A DNA stretch of 64,000 nucleotides from Leucobacter komagatae (GTDB lineage: Bacteria; Actinomycetota; Actinomycetes; Actinomycetales; Microbacteriaceae), in assembly GCF_000834055.1 (NCBI RefSeq), contig NZ_JXSQ01000004.1, positions 1 through 64,000 on the forward strand, given 5' to 3'. A model generated the notes under the pieces. The model was given only the letters and a program-made list of their open reading frames with translations. It was not told the DNA's origin and did not search any database. Positions 1 through 10,339 of the stretch are shown piece after piece. The first letter of the stretch is position 1. Each line of letters starts with the position of its first letter. A program made the translations under genes and the position numbers.

Positions 1-1601
<1,601 letters not shown>

Positions 1602-1607
1602 AACGAA

Positions 1608-1647
1608 AGGGGCCGGCCGCGCGATGTTCGTCGCGCGGCCGGCCCTT
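1608..1647 (+). terminator. tgt terminator hairpin
   Basis: Arms at 1610-1624 and 1631-1645 are perfect 15-nt complements around a 6-nt loop. The 3' side has only a short CTTCGT run, so it is a strong hairpin without a long U tract. It could serve both tgt and the convergent yhhQ. Confidence 0.75.
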
Positions 1648-1659
1648 CGTACGTCGGTA

Positions 1660-1711
1660 ATCTGCAGAAACTCTCTCGTATTGCCCGAGAAATCCCATCG
1701 CTTCTGCAGAT
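1660..1711. repeat. nested inverted repeat around PstI-like cores
   Basis: ATCTGCAGAA at 1660-1669 is the exact reverse complement of TTCTGCAGAT at 1702-1711. Inside lies a second pair, TCTCG (1674-1678) and CGAGA (1686-1690). The whole could fold as an extended hairpin in RNA, or act as paired palindromic protein sites. It lies between the 3' ends of two convergent genes. Confidence 0.5.
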
Positions 1712-1720
1712 CCCTGAGTT

Positions 1721-1803
1721 AACGCCGCGAACGCGGAGGAACGCGGAGGGAACCAGGGCGAACCCGAGCGAACGTGGCAAGCCCGAGCGAACGCCGCGAA
1801 CGC
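1721..1803. repeat. short direct repeats in a convergent intergenic region
   Basis: The 14-mer AACGCCGCGAACGC occurs at 1721-1734 and again at 1790-1803. CCCGAGCGAACG occurs at 1763-1774 and 1782-1793, with further GCGAAC cores between. It looks like local duplication in non-coding sequence; no function is evident. Confidence 0.45.
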
Positions 1804-1869
1804 AGGGAACACGTGAGCCCAAGAGCGGGAGCGAGCAAGCGCGAAGCGCGGCGCTCCGATGGCGTCTAG

Positions 1870-2571
1870 TTACGCCGCGCGCTCCTCGGCTGCACGAGCC
1901 CACCGAATTGCGCGGGTTGTGAGCGGCAGCAGTACGACCTCGGCGAGCACCTTCACCACGTAGCCAAGGACGACGTACATCACGAAGTCGATGCCGGTAA
2001 TGATGCCAGCGAATGCGATGGTGCAGAACAGCAGCGTGTCGATGAGCTGCCCCACGACCGTCGACCCGATCAGCCTGGCGCGCAGGAAGCGACCGTCGGT
2101 CTTGCGGCGCATCCGGTCAAGCACCCACGCATTCGCGAGCTGGCCGGCGAGGAAGGCGACGAGACTTGCGGCGACGATCCGGGGCACGAACCCGAGGACC
2201 GCTGCGAACGCCTCCTGATTCTCCCACCCAGCTGCTGGCGGCGAGATCTGCACCGCGAGGATCGTCAGCGATGCGATAAGCGCCAGCGCGAATGCGGTGA
2301 GGATCGCCCGCCGCGATGCCTTCAGCCCGTAGACCTCGGCGAGCACGTCGCCAAGAATGTACGCGAGCGGGAAGAGGAACACTCCCCCGTCGAATACGAG
2401 TGGCAACGAAACGTCGCCGATGGGGATCGCACCGAACGCGATCGGCTTGACCGCAACCACATTCGAGATCAGCAGGATCCCGACGAACGCGGCCGAGATC
2501 AGGGCGTAGCGGGACCCAGCCAGCGCCGAGCGCTCACCGGGAACCATGGGGGCGCGTTGTTGCTCAGACAC
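1870..2571 (-). CDS. yhhQ: queuosine precursor transporter, YhhQ/VUT family
   Basis: An integral membrane protein of 233 residues with about six hydrophobic segments, of the family that imports queuosine precursors such as preQ0/preQ1 or queuine. Recognisable family blocks are the N-terminal LLISNVVAVK helix, the FPLAYILGDVLAEVYG block and the VGQLIDTLLF block, whose polar residues are typical of this family. The frame extends further upstream, but GTG 2571 has AAGGAGAG just before it and is taken as the start. Convergence with tgt suggests that imported base is used directly by Tgt. Family assignment is firm; the exact substrate is inferred. Confidence 0.88.
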   Translation of the reverse strand: MSEQQRAPMVPGERSALAGSRYALISAAFVGILLISNVVAVKPIAFGAIPIGDVSLPLVFDGGVFLFPLAYILGDVLAEVYGLKASRRAILTAFALALIASLTILAVQISPPAAGWENQEAFAAVLGFVPRIVAASLVAFLAGQLANAWVLDRMRRKTDGRFLRARLIGSTVVGQLIDTLLFCTIAFAGIITGIDFVMYVVLGYVVKVLAEVVLLPLTTRAIRWARAAEERAA

Positions 2572-2624
2572 AACTCTCCTTGAGAATGACGACGCGCTGC
2601 CCCACGTCTGATTTGAAACGTCTC

Positions 2625-2644
2625 TGCTCACCGAGGGGTGAGCA
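2625..2644 (-). terminator. hairpin after thioredoxin-reductase-like gene
   Basis: TGCTCACC at 2625-2632 pairs perfectly with GGTGAGCA at 2637-2644 around a GAGG loop. It lies just past the 2654 stop on the minus strand. Confidence 0.55.
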
Positions 2645-2653
2645 TCGTCTAGC

Positions 2654-3658
2654 CTACTCGTCGACCTGACCCACGCCGAGCGCGCCGCGGATCATGTCCA
2701 TGTTGAGTTTTGCGGCGACGCTCGCGCCGTTGCCGGCCGCGATGATGAGTTGCTGGGGGCCTGGAGGTACGGTGTCTCCCGCGGCGTAGACACCGCGAAT
2801 TGAGGTTTCGCCACGATCGTCGACCTTCACGAGGCCCCAATCATCGCGCTCGATCTCGAGGTCCCCGAAGTAGCCGACCGAGGCGTGCCAGCGCGGACGA
2901 ACGAAGCCGCCGACGCGCGTGATGACTTCGCCGTCCGCAAGCCGAACGCCCGTCATGTCTGCCTTCTCGCCAACAATGTCATCGATCTCCCTGCGCTCGA
3001 CGCGGACGCCGATCGAAGAGAGTTGGGCTTCCTGCTCTGGGCGGATCGTGTCCGCGCCGTTCGTGAAGACCACGAGGTCGGAGCTGAAGCGCGAGATGAG
3101 GAGCGCCCTGGCGAAGAGATCGCTCGTCTCCCCGATGAGCGCAAGGGGTTTGTCCGTCTTTTCAAAGCCGTCGCACTCGACGCACGAGTGCAGCGCCGTA
3201 CCGTAGTAGGCCCTGATCATGGGGAACGGCGGAAGGTCTTCGGTCAATCCCGCCGCGATAAGCACGCGGCGGGCGACGATGTCGACGTCGCCGCTGCCGC
3301 GCAGCCCGGTGCCGATCACCCGGAATCCGATGCCGTCCGGGAAGCCCGCCGCGATGGCCTCGTCGCGCGTCAGCGGCAGGATCTCACGCGTCATTGCCTG
3401 CGCGAACCGCGCAGTCGGGTACGTTTCAAACTCCTCGCGACCGAGCTTGCGCAGCTCGAGCGGCGGCACGCCGTCACGCGTGAGGAAGCCGTGGGAGCGC
3501 AGCGTCGCCGAGTGCCGGGGGCGGTTTGAGTCGAGGATCACGATGCGCCGATTTGCTCGCACGAGCTGCAGCCCGGCCGAGAGCCCAGCGGGGCCTCCCC
3601 CGATGATGGCGACCCCGTATGGGGCGTCGGGGTTAGCAGCAACTGTCTCGATCACCAT
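2654..3658 (-). CDS. thioredoxin-reductase-like FAD/NAD(P)H oxidoreductase
   Basis: A 334-residue flavoprotein of the class II pyridine nucleotide-disulfide oxidoreductase group. The FAD-binding GGGPAG (residues 20-25) opens the protein, a redox-active C-V-E-C pair lies at residues 159-162 followed by DGF, and the C-terminal YAAGDT block near residue 293 binds FAD. Standalone thioredoxin reductases usually carry CATC at the redox site, so the variant CVEC and the absence of thioredoxin nearby leave the electron acceptor open; a ferredoxin/flavodoxin reductase or another low-molecular-weight disulfide substrate is possible. AAGGAG precedes ATG 3658 at a spacing of about 10 nt. The gene stands alone between hairpins, not clearly in an operon. 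Confidence 0.8.
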   Translation of the reverse strand: MVIETVAANPDAPYGVAIIGGGPAGLSAGLQLVRANRRIVILDSNRPRHSATLRSHGFLTRDGVPPLELRKLGREEFETYPTARFAQAMTREILPLTRDEAIAAGFPDGIGFRVIGTGLRGSGDVDIVARRVLIAAGLTEDLPPFPMIRAYYGTALHSCVECDGFEKTDKPLALIGETSDLFARALLISRFSSDLVVFTNGADTIRPEQEAQLSSIGVRVERREIDDIVGEKADMTGVRLADGEVITRVGGFVRPRWHASVGYFGDLEIERDDWGLVKVDDRGETSIRGVYAAGDTVPPGPQQLIIAAGNGASVAAKLNMDMIRGALGVGQVDE

Positions 3659-3698
3659 TCGCCCTCACTCCTTCACTCCGTGAACCCGTTGTTCTGTT

Positions 3699-3725
3699 GG
3701 GGGTCGCCGCGCTGCGGCGACCCCC
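3699..3725 (-). terminator. gltX terminator
   Basis: GGGGGTCGCCGC (3699-3710) and GCGGCGACCCCC (3714-3725) form a perfect 12-bp stem with a GCT loop, directly beyond the gltX stop on the minus strand. Confidence 0.7.
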
Positions 3726-3731
3726 TTCCCG

Positions 3732-5255
3732 CTACTCTCCCGAAAGTTCGGCAGCGAGCCGGCGCAGGCGCGCCAGTGTCTCTTCGCGGCCCAGCAGTTC
3801 GAACGACTCGAACAGTGGCGGCGAAACCTTCCGCCCCGACGCTGCGACGCGGAGCGCGCCGAACGCGACGCGTGGCTTCAGCCCGAGCCCCTCGATGAGC
3901 GCGCCCTGCAGCGCCTCCTGGATCGGCTCGGTCTTCCAGCTGCCCTCTGGCAGCGCTTCGAGCGCAGCAATGCTCGCGCGGAGCGCCTCAGGCGCGTCGT
4001 CCTTCAACGACTTCAACGCATCCTCTTCGTAGACGAGGGCGGTCGAGTTCGTGAAGAGGAAGCCGAGCATTGGCACGACCTCGGACAGGACGGTAACGCG
4101 GCTCTGCACGAGCGGCACCGCAGCGCGCACGGTCGCGAGCTGCTGCTCGCTTGCCTCGATCGGCAGCGCACCGCCTGCGATCAGGTACGGCAGGATGCGC
4201 GCGTAGAAGTCGTCTTCGCTGAGCAGGCGAATGTGGTCGGCGTTGATCGCGTCGGCCTTCTTCTGATCGAAGCGCGCGGGGTTCGGGTTCACGTCGGTGA
4301 CGTCGAACGCGGCAATCATTTCTTCGCTGGTGAACACGTCGCGATCGGCAGAGATTGACCAGCCGAGCAGCGAGAGGTAGTTGAGTAGCCCCTCGGGGAT
4401 GAACCCGCGCTCGCGGTGGTGCAGGAGGTTTGACTCCGGGTCACGCTTCGACAGCTTCTTGTTGCCCTCACCGAGCACGTACGGCAGGTGACCGAACTGC
4501 GGGATCGCGGGCTCGATGCCCAGCTCAACGAGCGCGCGGTGCAGCGCGACCTGACGCGGCGTCGACGAGAGAAGGTCCTCGCCGCGCAGCACGTGGGTGA
4601 TGCCCATGAGCGCGTCGTCGACCGGGTTCGTGAGCGTGTACAGCGGTGCGCCGTTGGGGCGGACGACGACGAAGTCGATCGTCGATCCTGCTGGGAAGCT
4701 GATCGGGCCGCGCACGAGATCATCAAAGCTGAGATCCATGTCGGGGATCCGGAAGCGCAGCGCAGGCTCGCGGCCTTCTGCGCGGAACGCAGCCCGCTGC
4801 TCCTCGGTGAGGTCGCGGTCGAAGTTGTCGTAGCCGAGCTGCTTCGCTCGCCCGTTTGCCTCGTTGCGCGCGTCGATCTCCTCGGCGGTGGAGAAGCTCT
4901 CGTAGAGGAAACCGGCGTCCTTCAGGCGCTGCGCGATGTCGCGGTAGATGTCGCCGCGCTCGGACTGCCGGTACGGGCCGTGGGGGCCGCCAACGTCGAT
5001 ACCCTCATCCCAGGTCAGGCCGAGCCAACGGAGGGAGTCAAGGATCTGGCCGTAGCTCTCCTCGTTGTCTCGCGCGGCATCAGTGTCCTCGATACGGAAA
5101 ACGAACGTGCCGCCGGTGTGCCGGGCGTATGCCCAGTTGAACAGGGCCGTGCGCACCATGCCGACGTGCGGCGTGCCCGTCGGCGAGGGGCAGAAGCGGA
5201 CGCGAACGTCGCTGCCGGTGGCGGTGGAAAACTGGGGTTCGACGGTAGTAGACAT
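3732..5255 (-). CDS. gltX: glutamyl-tRNA synthetase
   Basis: This class I aminoacyl-tRNA synthetase charges tRNA-Glu with glutamate. The 507-residue protein has the HIGH-class signature [10 protein letters not shown] at residues 23-32, the RIEDTD block after it, and the KLSKR loop in KKLSKRDPE near residue 266. An anticodon-binding domain fills the C-terminal third. The length is normal for the family. No ribosome site precedes ATG 5255; instead TAAACT lies 7 nt upstream, indicating a leaderless mRNA. A tRNA-Glu(CUC) gene lies about 8.6 kb further along in this window. Confidence 0.97.
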   Translation of the reverse strand: MSTTVEPQFSTATGSDVRVRFCPSPTGTPHVGMVRTALFNWAYARHTGGTFVFRIEDTDAARDNEESYGQILDSLRWLGLTWDEGIDVGGPHGPYRQSERGDIYRDIAQRLKDAGFLYESFSTAEEIDARNEANGRAKQLGYDNFDRDLTEEQRAAFRAEGREPALRFRIPDMDLSFDDLVRGPISFPAGSTIDFVVVRPNGAPLYTLTNPVDDALMGITHVLRGEDLLSSTPRQVALHRALVELGIEPAIPQFGHLPYVLGEGNKKLSKRDPESNLLHHRERGFIPEGLLNYLSLLGWSISADRDVFTSEEMIAAFDVTDVNPNPARFDQKKADAINADHIRLLSEDDFYARILPYLIAGGALPIEASEQQLATVRAAVPLVQSRVTVLSEVVPMLGFLFTNSTALVYEEDALKSLKDDAPEALRASIAALEALPEGSWKTEPIQEALQGALIEGLGLKPRVAFGALRVAASGRKVSPPLFESFELLGREETLARLRRLAAELSGE

Positions 5256-5312
5256 CCCCGCCAGTTTAGCCGCTTCCGGCAGTCACCTGCCGCTGCAGCG
5301 CCGGACGTGTTC

Positions 5313-6617
5313 TTAGTGCGCTCTGGCGACGCGCAGCTTCGGGTACATCGAGGCAATAGCTCCGAGCGCAAGTACGGCCAGTGCGACGAGCGCGAGGATC
5401 GAAAAGTCACTCATCGCGAACACGATCCCCGCGAGCACACCGGCTGCGGCGCCGGAGGCGCTCATGAGTGTGTCCGCGCGGCCCTGCCACTTCGGCCGCT
5501 CAGCGAGTGAGGTGAGGTCCGTGAGCAACGCCGCACCCGCCACGGTCACCGCGCTCCAGCCGACACCGACGAGCGTCATTGCGACCTGCACGTAGAGGCT
5601 CTGCTCGCCCGCGAGATACGCAAAGTAGATCGCAACGAGAAGGATCACCCAGCCCCCGATGATCACCCGAAGACGACCAATTCTTCCGGCGAGAATCCCG
5701 AAGATTGGAGACAGCGCGTACATGCCCGCGATGTGCAGACTCAGCGTGAATCCGACGAGAGCGTCGCTTCCGCCGTGGTGCTTGAGGTGGAGCGGCGTCA
5801 TCGCCATGAGCCCGACCATGATCGCCTGAGCGGTGCCAATGATCACGATCGTGAGCACCTTCGCGCGGCGCGAGGCCGACGCTTCCTCGGTCGTCTCACG
5901 CGCGTCGGCCGGCCGCGCCGCGACCGCGGCTGCCTGCAGTTCACGCGCGGTGAGCAGCGGGTCTGGCCGCAAGCCGAAGTAATTGACGAGCACCGCTGCG
6001 AGCTGCGCGAAGAATGTAAAGACGAAAACACCAGCGAGCGGCGGCACCCCAAGCCAGCCCCCGACCACAGACCCGGGCACCATGAGGTTCGGGCCGACGA
6101 CGGCGCCGACGGTGATCGACCAGACGACGAGCGAGAGGTCGCGCGCGCGGTTCTGCGGAAGGGCGAGGTCGGTCGCCGCGAAACGGGACAGCAGTTGCAC
6201 GGCAGCGGCGACGCCAAGTATCCCGATCCCGAGCGCGAGCACCCACCACTGCCAGATCGCGGCGCCAAAGATCGCGACGAGCGCGCCAAGCATCGCAACG
6301 GAGCTGCCCAGCACGACCGCGGTTCTACGCCCCTTGCGGGCAGCGATCCGCGCGAGCGGGATCCCCGCGGCGGCCGCGCCTGCGTTGGACATGGCTGCGG
6401 CGAGGCCAGAGATTGCGTCTTGCCCACTCACTTCCGCGAGCAGGAGCGCCCCGACCGACGCCGAAGCGCCGAAGCCAAGGCCCCCGAGAATCGTTGCACT
6501 GGACAGCACGAGCAGCGTGCGCCGTTGGAGCTTGCCGCCCAGTTCGCGTGGCAGCGGCTGCCGCTTCGCTCCCCCGCCATTACTCGGCTCGGGCCGCACG
6601 GCAGCGCTCTGTGTCAC
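5313..6617 (-). CDS. MFS transporter
   Basis: A 434-residue major facilitator superfamily permease with about 12 hydrophobic segments. A cytoplasmic loop near residue 95 carries the basic RIAARKGRRT motif typical of loop 2-3, and the second half repeats the pattern in GILAGRIGRLR. The middle loop holds a charged stretch (RETTEEASASRRAK), as in two-lobed MFS drug/proton antiporters. GTG 6617 is taken as the start because GAGGGAG lies 8 nt before it; the open frame extends further upstream without a ribosome site. The substrate cannot be read from sequence; efflux of a small compound is the default guess. Confidence 0.85.
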   Translation of the reverse strand: MTQSAAVRPEPSNGGGAKRQPLPRELGGKLQRRTLLVLSSATILGGLGFGASASVGALLLAEVSGQDAISGLAAAMSNAGAAAAGIPLARIAARKGRRTAVVLGSSVAMLGALVAIFGAAIWQWWVLALGIGILGVAAAVQLLSRFAATDLALPQNRARDLSLVVWSITVGAVVGPNLMVPGSVVGGWLGVPPLAGVFVFTFFAQLAAVLVNYFGLRPDPLLTARELQAAAVAARPADARETTEEASASRRAKVLTIVIIGTAQAIMVGLMAMTPLHLKHHGGSDALVGFTLSLHIAGMYALSPIFGILAGRIGRLRVIIGGWVILLVAIYFAYLAGEQSLYVQVAMTLVGVGWSAVTVAGAALLTDLTSLAERPKWQGRADTLMSASGAAAGVLAGIVFAMSDFSILALVALAVLALGAIASMYPKLRVARAH

Positions 6618-6682
6618 AGTGGATACTCCCTCTGGGTGTCGGTCTCTTCGCGGGTGGCCTGCGGCCGCGGCCGCCAAGCACA

Positions 6683-6785
6683 CCAGCGGGTCAGCGAGCA
6701 GGTGGCTCAGCGGGCAGGCAGTTCAGCGAGCATGCGGCTCAGTGGCCGAGCCGCTCAGCGGCACAGCGGCACTGCCACTCAGCGG
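6683..6785. repeat. degenerate tandem array, period about 16-18 nt
   Basis: About six imperfect units built on a CTCAGCGG core run between two minus-strand genes and just reach the 3' end of the LysR gene. Examples are GGCTCAGCGGGCAGG, CTCAGTGGCCGAGCCG and CTCAGCGGCACAGCGG. Neighbouring units can pair with one another, so the array may also form hairpins that terminate transcription of the LysR gene. Confidence 0.5.
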
Positions 6786-7768
6786 CTCGAGAACTCAAGG
6801 CCCGCAGGTTCGAGGCCCCAGGTGGCGCCGTCGATGCCGGCGAGCAGCCGCTTTGCGAGGCGCACCTGTGGGCTCTCGTTGGCTGTCGCCATCGAAATCA
6901 GCCCAATCGTGCGGTGGCGCTGCTGGTCGAGCAGGACCACGGCTGCCCCATCGGGAAGCGTTCGCGCTGCCGCGAGTCCGAGCCCCGGAACCATGGCGAC
7001 CGCTCCGCCTGCTGCGGCCATCGCTAGCATCGCCGGCACGTTGTCGGTCTCCTGGATGATCTCGGGATCGAACCCGGAGTCGTGCGCTGCGGCAAGCAAA
7101 TGACCGCGGCACTTTTCGCACCCGGCGATCCAGTGTTCCGCTGCGAAGTCGCCGAGCTTTGCCGGCGAGCCTGCCTCCCCGAGTTCCCTGATCTCGGCGG
7201 CCCTGCGCTCCGAAACGACCAGGTGCACCTCTTCGCGCCAGAGCGGGAAGAACGCCGACCCTGCGGGGAGCTCGGCTGCGCCCTCGTAATCGAAGATCAG
7301 CGCGCAGTCGACCTCACCGTCGCGCAGCATCTCGGTTGCCTCGGGCGGCTCGGCCTCGCGGTACTGGAGCGCAACCTCCGGCGCCTCGATCGCGAGCATG
7401 CGCATAATCGCCGGGACGATTGTTGCCGATGCGGATGGGAAGCCGACGAGCCGCAACGTGCCAGCGCGTTCGCCACGGAGATCGTCGATCGCGGCGAGAG
7501 CTGCGTCGATCTCGCTCACGACGGTTCGCCCGTGGTCGGCGAGGATATTGCCGGCGGTTGTCAGCCGGATGCCGCGGCCGGATCGCTCAATGAGCGGGAC
7601 CGCGAGTCTGGTCTCGACGCGCTTGATGCGCTGGCTCACGGCGGGCTGGCTGAGGCCGAGGGTAGCTGCGGTTGCGGTCAGCGATCCAGTGACCGAGAGC
7701 GTATGCAAAATGCGCAGCTCGGTGGAGTCGATGGAGCCGAGGGGGTCGACAGGTCTCGTAGCATTCAC
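6779..7768 (-). CDS. LysR-family transcriptional regulator
   Basis: A 329-residue LysR-type regulator. The N-terminal winged helix-turn-helix is clear (STELRILHTLSVTGSLTATA, then LGLSQPAVSQRIKRVE), followed by a periplasmic-binding-like effector domain starting near GTLRLVGFPSAS. It is divergent from a class V aminotransferase gene, the usual target layout for this family. GTG 7768 is chosen because TATAGT lies exactly 6 nt upstream; an ATG 33 nt further upstream would put the start inside the intergenic palindrome. The effector is unknown; a substrate or product of the aminotransferase is a reasonable guess. Confidence 0.9.
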   Translation of the reverse strand: MNATRPVDPLGSIDSTELRILHTLSVTGSLTATAATLGLSQPAVSQRIKRVETRLAVPLIERSGRGIRLTTAGNILADHGRTVVSEIDAALAAIDDLRGERAGTLRLVGFPSASATIVPAIMRMLAIEAPEVALQYREAEPPEATEMLRDGEVDCALIFDYEGAAELPAGSAFFPLWREEVHLVVSERRAAEIRELGEAGSPAKLGDFAAEHWIAGCEKCRGHLLAAAHDSGFDPEIIQETDNVPAMLAMAAAGGAVAMVPGLGLAAARTLPDGAAVVLLDQQRHRTIGLISMATANESPQVRLAKRLLAGIDGATWGLEPAGLEFSSR

Positions 7769-7798
7769 ACGACCACTATAACCCTGGAGGAACTCTTT

Positions 7799-7824
7799 CA
7801 TAAGAATCATTCCCTATTCTTATG
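7799..7824. promoter_or_regulatory. palindromic LysR operator between divergent genes
   Basis: CATAAGAAT (7799-7807) and ATTCTTATG (7816-7824) are perfect inverted 9-mers separated by 8 nt, which contains the T-N11-A core expected of LysR regulators. Its centre lies about 43 nt from the LysR start and 38 nt from the aminotransferase start, both probably transcription starts. Confidence 0.7.
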
Positions 7825-7849
7825 TCTGAGCCACGCGTAGCCTGTCAAT

Positions 7850-8923
7850 ATGAGCACGAACATGCCCCACGTCGACACCGCCGCCGACTTCGCAAGCCAC
7901 TTCCCTGAGACACGTGGCTATCTCTCAGCGTGCACGGGCGGGCTCCCGACGAAAGCCACGCTCGACGCCAGCCGCGCGTTTTACGAGGAGTGGTCGGCAG
8001 GCAAGCTCAATGCGCACGCGATCACGGCTTCGGCCGAGCGCACCCGCGAACTCTACGCCACCCTCGCAGGCGTCGCCCCTGAGCGCGTAGCCCTCGGCTC
8101 ACAGGTCTCCCAGCTCGTCTCCATCGTCGCCACGTCGGTCCCCGATGGCGCAGAGGTGCTCTGCCCCGAAGGTGATTTCGCATCACTCACGCACCCGTTT
8201 GAGCAGCTTGCTGCCCGCGGCGTCACCGTGCGCTACGCCCCAGCTTCCGAGCTCGCGGCTGCGGTGCGGCCCGAAACCGCGCTCGTCGCCTTCTCGCTCG
8301 TGCAGTCGGCGACGGGAGAGGTCGCAGACCACGAGGCAATCGTTGCCGCCGCGGCCAGCGTCGGCGCCAGCACCTGCGTCGACCTGACGCAGTCGCTCGG
8401 GTGGCTGCCCGTTGGCGCCGCAACATTCGATTACACCGTGTGCCATGCCTACAAGTGGCTCTGTGCACCGCGAGGCACCGCGTTCCTCACCGTGCGTGAG
8501 GGCCTCGATGAGGCGCTCACCCCCATCGCCGCCGGATGGTGCTCTGCGGACGACGTTTGGAGCTCATGCTACGCAGGGCATACGCCGCTCTCCGCAAGCG
8601 CTGGCCGCTTCGACCTGTCGCCGCTCTGGCCACTCGTCGCTGGCACGGAGGCAGCACTCGCGTTCTTCGTGTCACTCGACCCAGCGGAGGTCCACGACCA
8701 TGCGGTGGGGCTCGCGAACGCCGCACGCAAGGTGCTGGGGCTTCCCGAGAGCAATTCGGCGATCGTCACCTGGCCCGACGCTGACGGCACCGCGCTCGCT
8801 GCGATGCAAGCCGCGGGCATCGTGGCATCGGGTCGCGCAGGCAACGCCCGTGTCTCGTTCCACGTGTGGAACACCGCGGACGACGTTGCACTGCTCGCAA
8901 CAGCGCTCGGCGCAGCTGGCTAG
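7850..8923 (+). CDS. class V aminotransferase, PLP-dependent
   Basis: A 357-residue fold-type I pyridoxal-phosphate enzyme of the cysteine desulfurase/isopenicillin epimerase group. The PLP-binding Asp lies in CVDLTQSLG and the Schiff-base lysine in CHAYKWLCAPRG (near residue 204). No catalytic cysteine loop of a true cysteine desulfurase is apparent, so an aminotransferase, lyase or epimerase role is likelier. The start has no Shine-Dalgarno sequence; TAGCCT ends 6 nt before ATG 7850, a leaderless arrangement. Divergence from a LysR gene across a clean palindrome suggests substrate-responsive control. The substrate is not determinable here. Confidence 0.82.
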   Translation: MSTNMPHVDTAADFASHFPETRGYLSACTGGLPTKATLDASRAFYEEWSAGKLNAHAITASAERTRELYATLAGVAPERVALGSQVSQLVSIVATSVPDGAEVLCPEGDFASLTHPFEQLAARGVTVRYAPASELAAAVRPETALVAFSLVQSATGEVADHEAIVAAAASVGASTCVDLTQSLGWLPVGAATFDYTVCHAYKWLCAPRGTAFLTVREGLDEALTPIAAGWCSADDVWSSCYAGHTPLSASAGRFDLSPLWPLVAGTEAALAFFVSLDPAEVHDHAVGLANAARKVLGLPESNSAIVTWPDADGTALAAMQAAGIVASGRAGNARVSFHVWNTADDVALLATALGAAG

Positions 8924-8956
8924 CGGGCCGGCTGCACCGAGCGGATTCGCCCTCCA

Positions 8957-10261
8957 CTAGGAGGTGGCGAAAGCCTCTGCGTCTGCCCGATCCTGCTCGG
9001 TAGCGACGAGCTGCCCGCAGGCGCCATCGATTTCCTTGCCGCGGGTGTCGCGAAGTGTCGTCACCACGCCGGCAGCGTTGAGCCGATCGACGAACTCGCG
9101 CGTGACCTCCTTTGTTGAGGAAGTCCAGATGGAGCCGGGGGTCGGGTTCAGCGGAATCGGGTTGACGTGCACCCAGCCGCGACCGCGCTCGTTAAGTCGA
9201 TCCGCGAGCAAATCTGCGCGCCAGCCGTGATCGTTCATGTCCTTGATGAGCGCGTACTCGATGGAGACGCGGCGCCCGGTCTTCTCGTAATACGCGTATG
9301 CCGCGTCGAGCACCTCGTCGACCTTCCAGCGGCTGTTCACCGGGATGAGCTCGTCGCGCAGCTGATCGTCTGGCGCGTGCAGCGAGAGCGCGAACGTGAC
9401 GGGGATGTCCTCGTCGGCGAGCTTGCGGATCGCCGGGGCCAGACCAACCGTGGAGACCGTGATGCCGCGGGCGCTCATGCCGAGGCCCTCGGGCGACGGC
9501 GCAACCATGCGCCGCACGGCGTTCATCACGCGCTTGTAGTTCGCGAGCGGCTCCCCCATGCCCATGAACACAATGTTGTTCACGCGCTCTGGTTCAGCCC
9601 CGTTGCCTGCGCGACGCTTGTGGCCGAGCCCGCCCTCAGCGATGAAGCGGTTCGCCTGAACGATCTGGTCGAGGATTTCAGCGGTCGACATGTTTCGTGT
9701 CAGACCGGCCTGCCCGGTCGCGCAGAACGGGCAGTTCATGCCGCAGCCGCACTGGCTCGACACGCACAGCGTGATCCGGCCTGGGTAGCGCATCAGCACG
9801 GACTCGACGAGAGCACCGTCGAACAGGCGCCACAGGAACTTCACGGTGTTACCGTCATCGGTGACGAGCTTCTTCACCTCGCTCAGCAGCGGCGGGAAGA
9901 ATGCCTCCGCGAGCTCCTCGCGGCGATCCTTCGGGAGATCCGTCATTTCCTCAGGAGAGGTGGTGCGGTGCTCAAAATAGTGCACGGAGAGCTGCTTCGC
10001 GCGGAACTTCGGAAGACCCATCTCGACGATCTTCGCTTCGCGCTCGGCGAGCGTCAGGTCAGCGAGGTGCGTCGCAGGCTGCTTGACGCGCGGTGACGCG
10101 AATTGCAGCGTGGGGCGGCCGTCTGCGTTCGTGAGCTGCTCCCAGCCCTCGGCCTTCGGGCGCACCTGTGGGCGCGCGGCAAGGCCGCCCTTGTTCGGGC
10201 GGGTCTTGATGAACTTTGGTTCATCGTCGGCCTGGGTGTGGTTGAGCTTATTCGGATCCAT
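8957..10261 (-). CDS. rlmN: 23S rRNA (adenine-2503-C2)-methyltransferase
   Basis: RlmN is a radical-SAM enzyme that methylates C2 of A2503 in 23S rRNA and A37 in some tRNAs. In this 434-residue protein the 4Fe-4S cysteines are C173, C177 and C180 in [11 protein letters not shown]. The [11 protein letters not shown] block follows, and the methyl-carrying cysteine is in GACGQL near the C terminus. The first 60 residues are a basic, low-complexity extension of a kind common in actinobacterial homologues. AGGA lies 5 nt before ATG 10261. Confidence 0.96.
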   Translation of the reverse strand: MDPNKLNHTQADDEPKFIKTRPNKGGLAARPQVRPKAEGWEQLTNADGRPTLQFASPRVKQPATHLADLTLAEREAKIVEMGLPKFRAKQLSVHYFEHRTTSPEEMTDLPKDRREELAEAFFPPLLSEVKKLVTDDGNTVKFLWRLFDGALVESVLMRYPGRITLCVSSQCGCGMNCPFCATGQAGLTRNMSTAEILDQIVQANRFIAEGGLGHKRRAGNGAEPERVNNIVFMGMGEPLANYKRVMNAVRRMVAPSPEGLGMSARGITVSTVGLAPAIRKLADEDIPVTFALSLHAPDDQLRDELIPVNSRWKVDEVLDAAYAYYEKTGRRVSIEYALIKDMNDHGWRADLLADRLNERGRGWVHVNPIPLNPTPGSIWTSSTKEVTREFVDRLNAAGVVTTLRDTRGKEIDGACGQLVATEQDRADAEAFATS

Positions 10262-10339
10262 CGTGTTCCTATTGTCTCACCTCCCGCGGCCTACCGCTCC
10301 CAGGTGCGAGCTCGCCGCCCGCACCCGGAAGCCGCCACG

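Noticed and set aside
1721-1803. CRISPR array
   Set aside because: The repeats are short, irregularly spaced and without uniform spacers; no cas genes are in the window.
7041-7085. tRNA T-arm-like sequence (GGATCGAACCC)
   Set aside because: It lies inside the LysR coding region and no acceptor or anticodon stem can be built around it.
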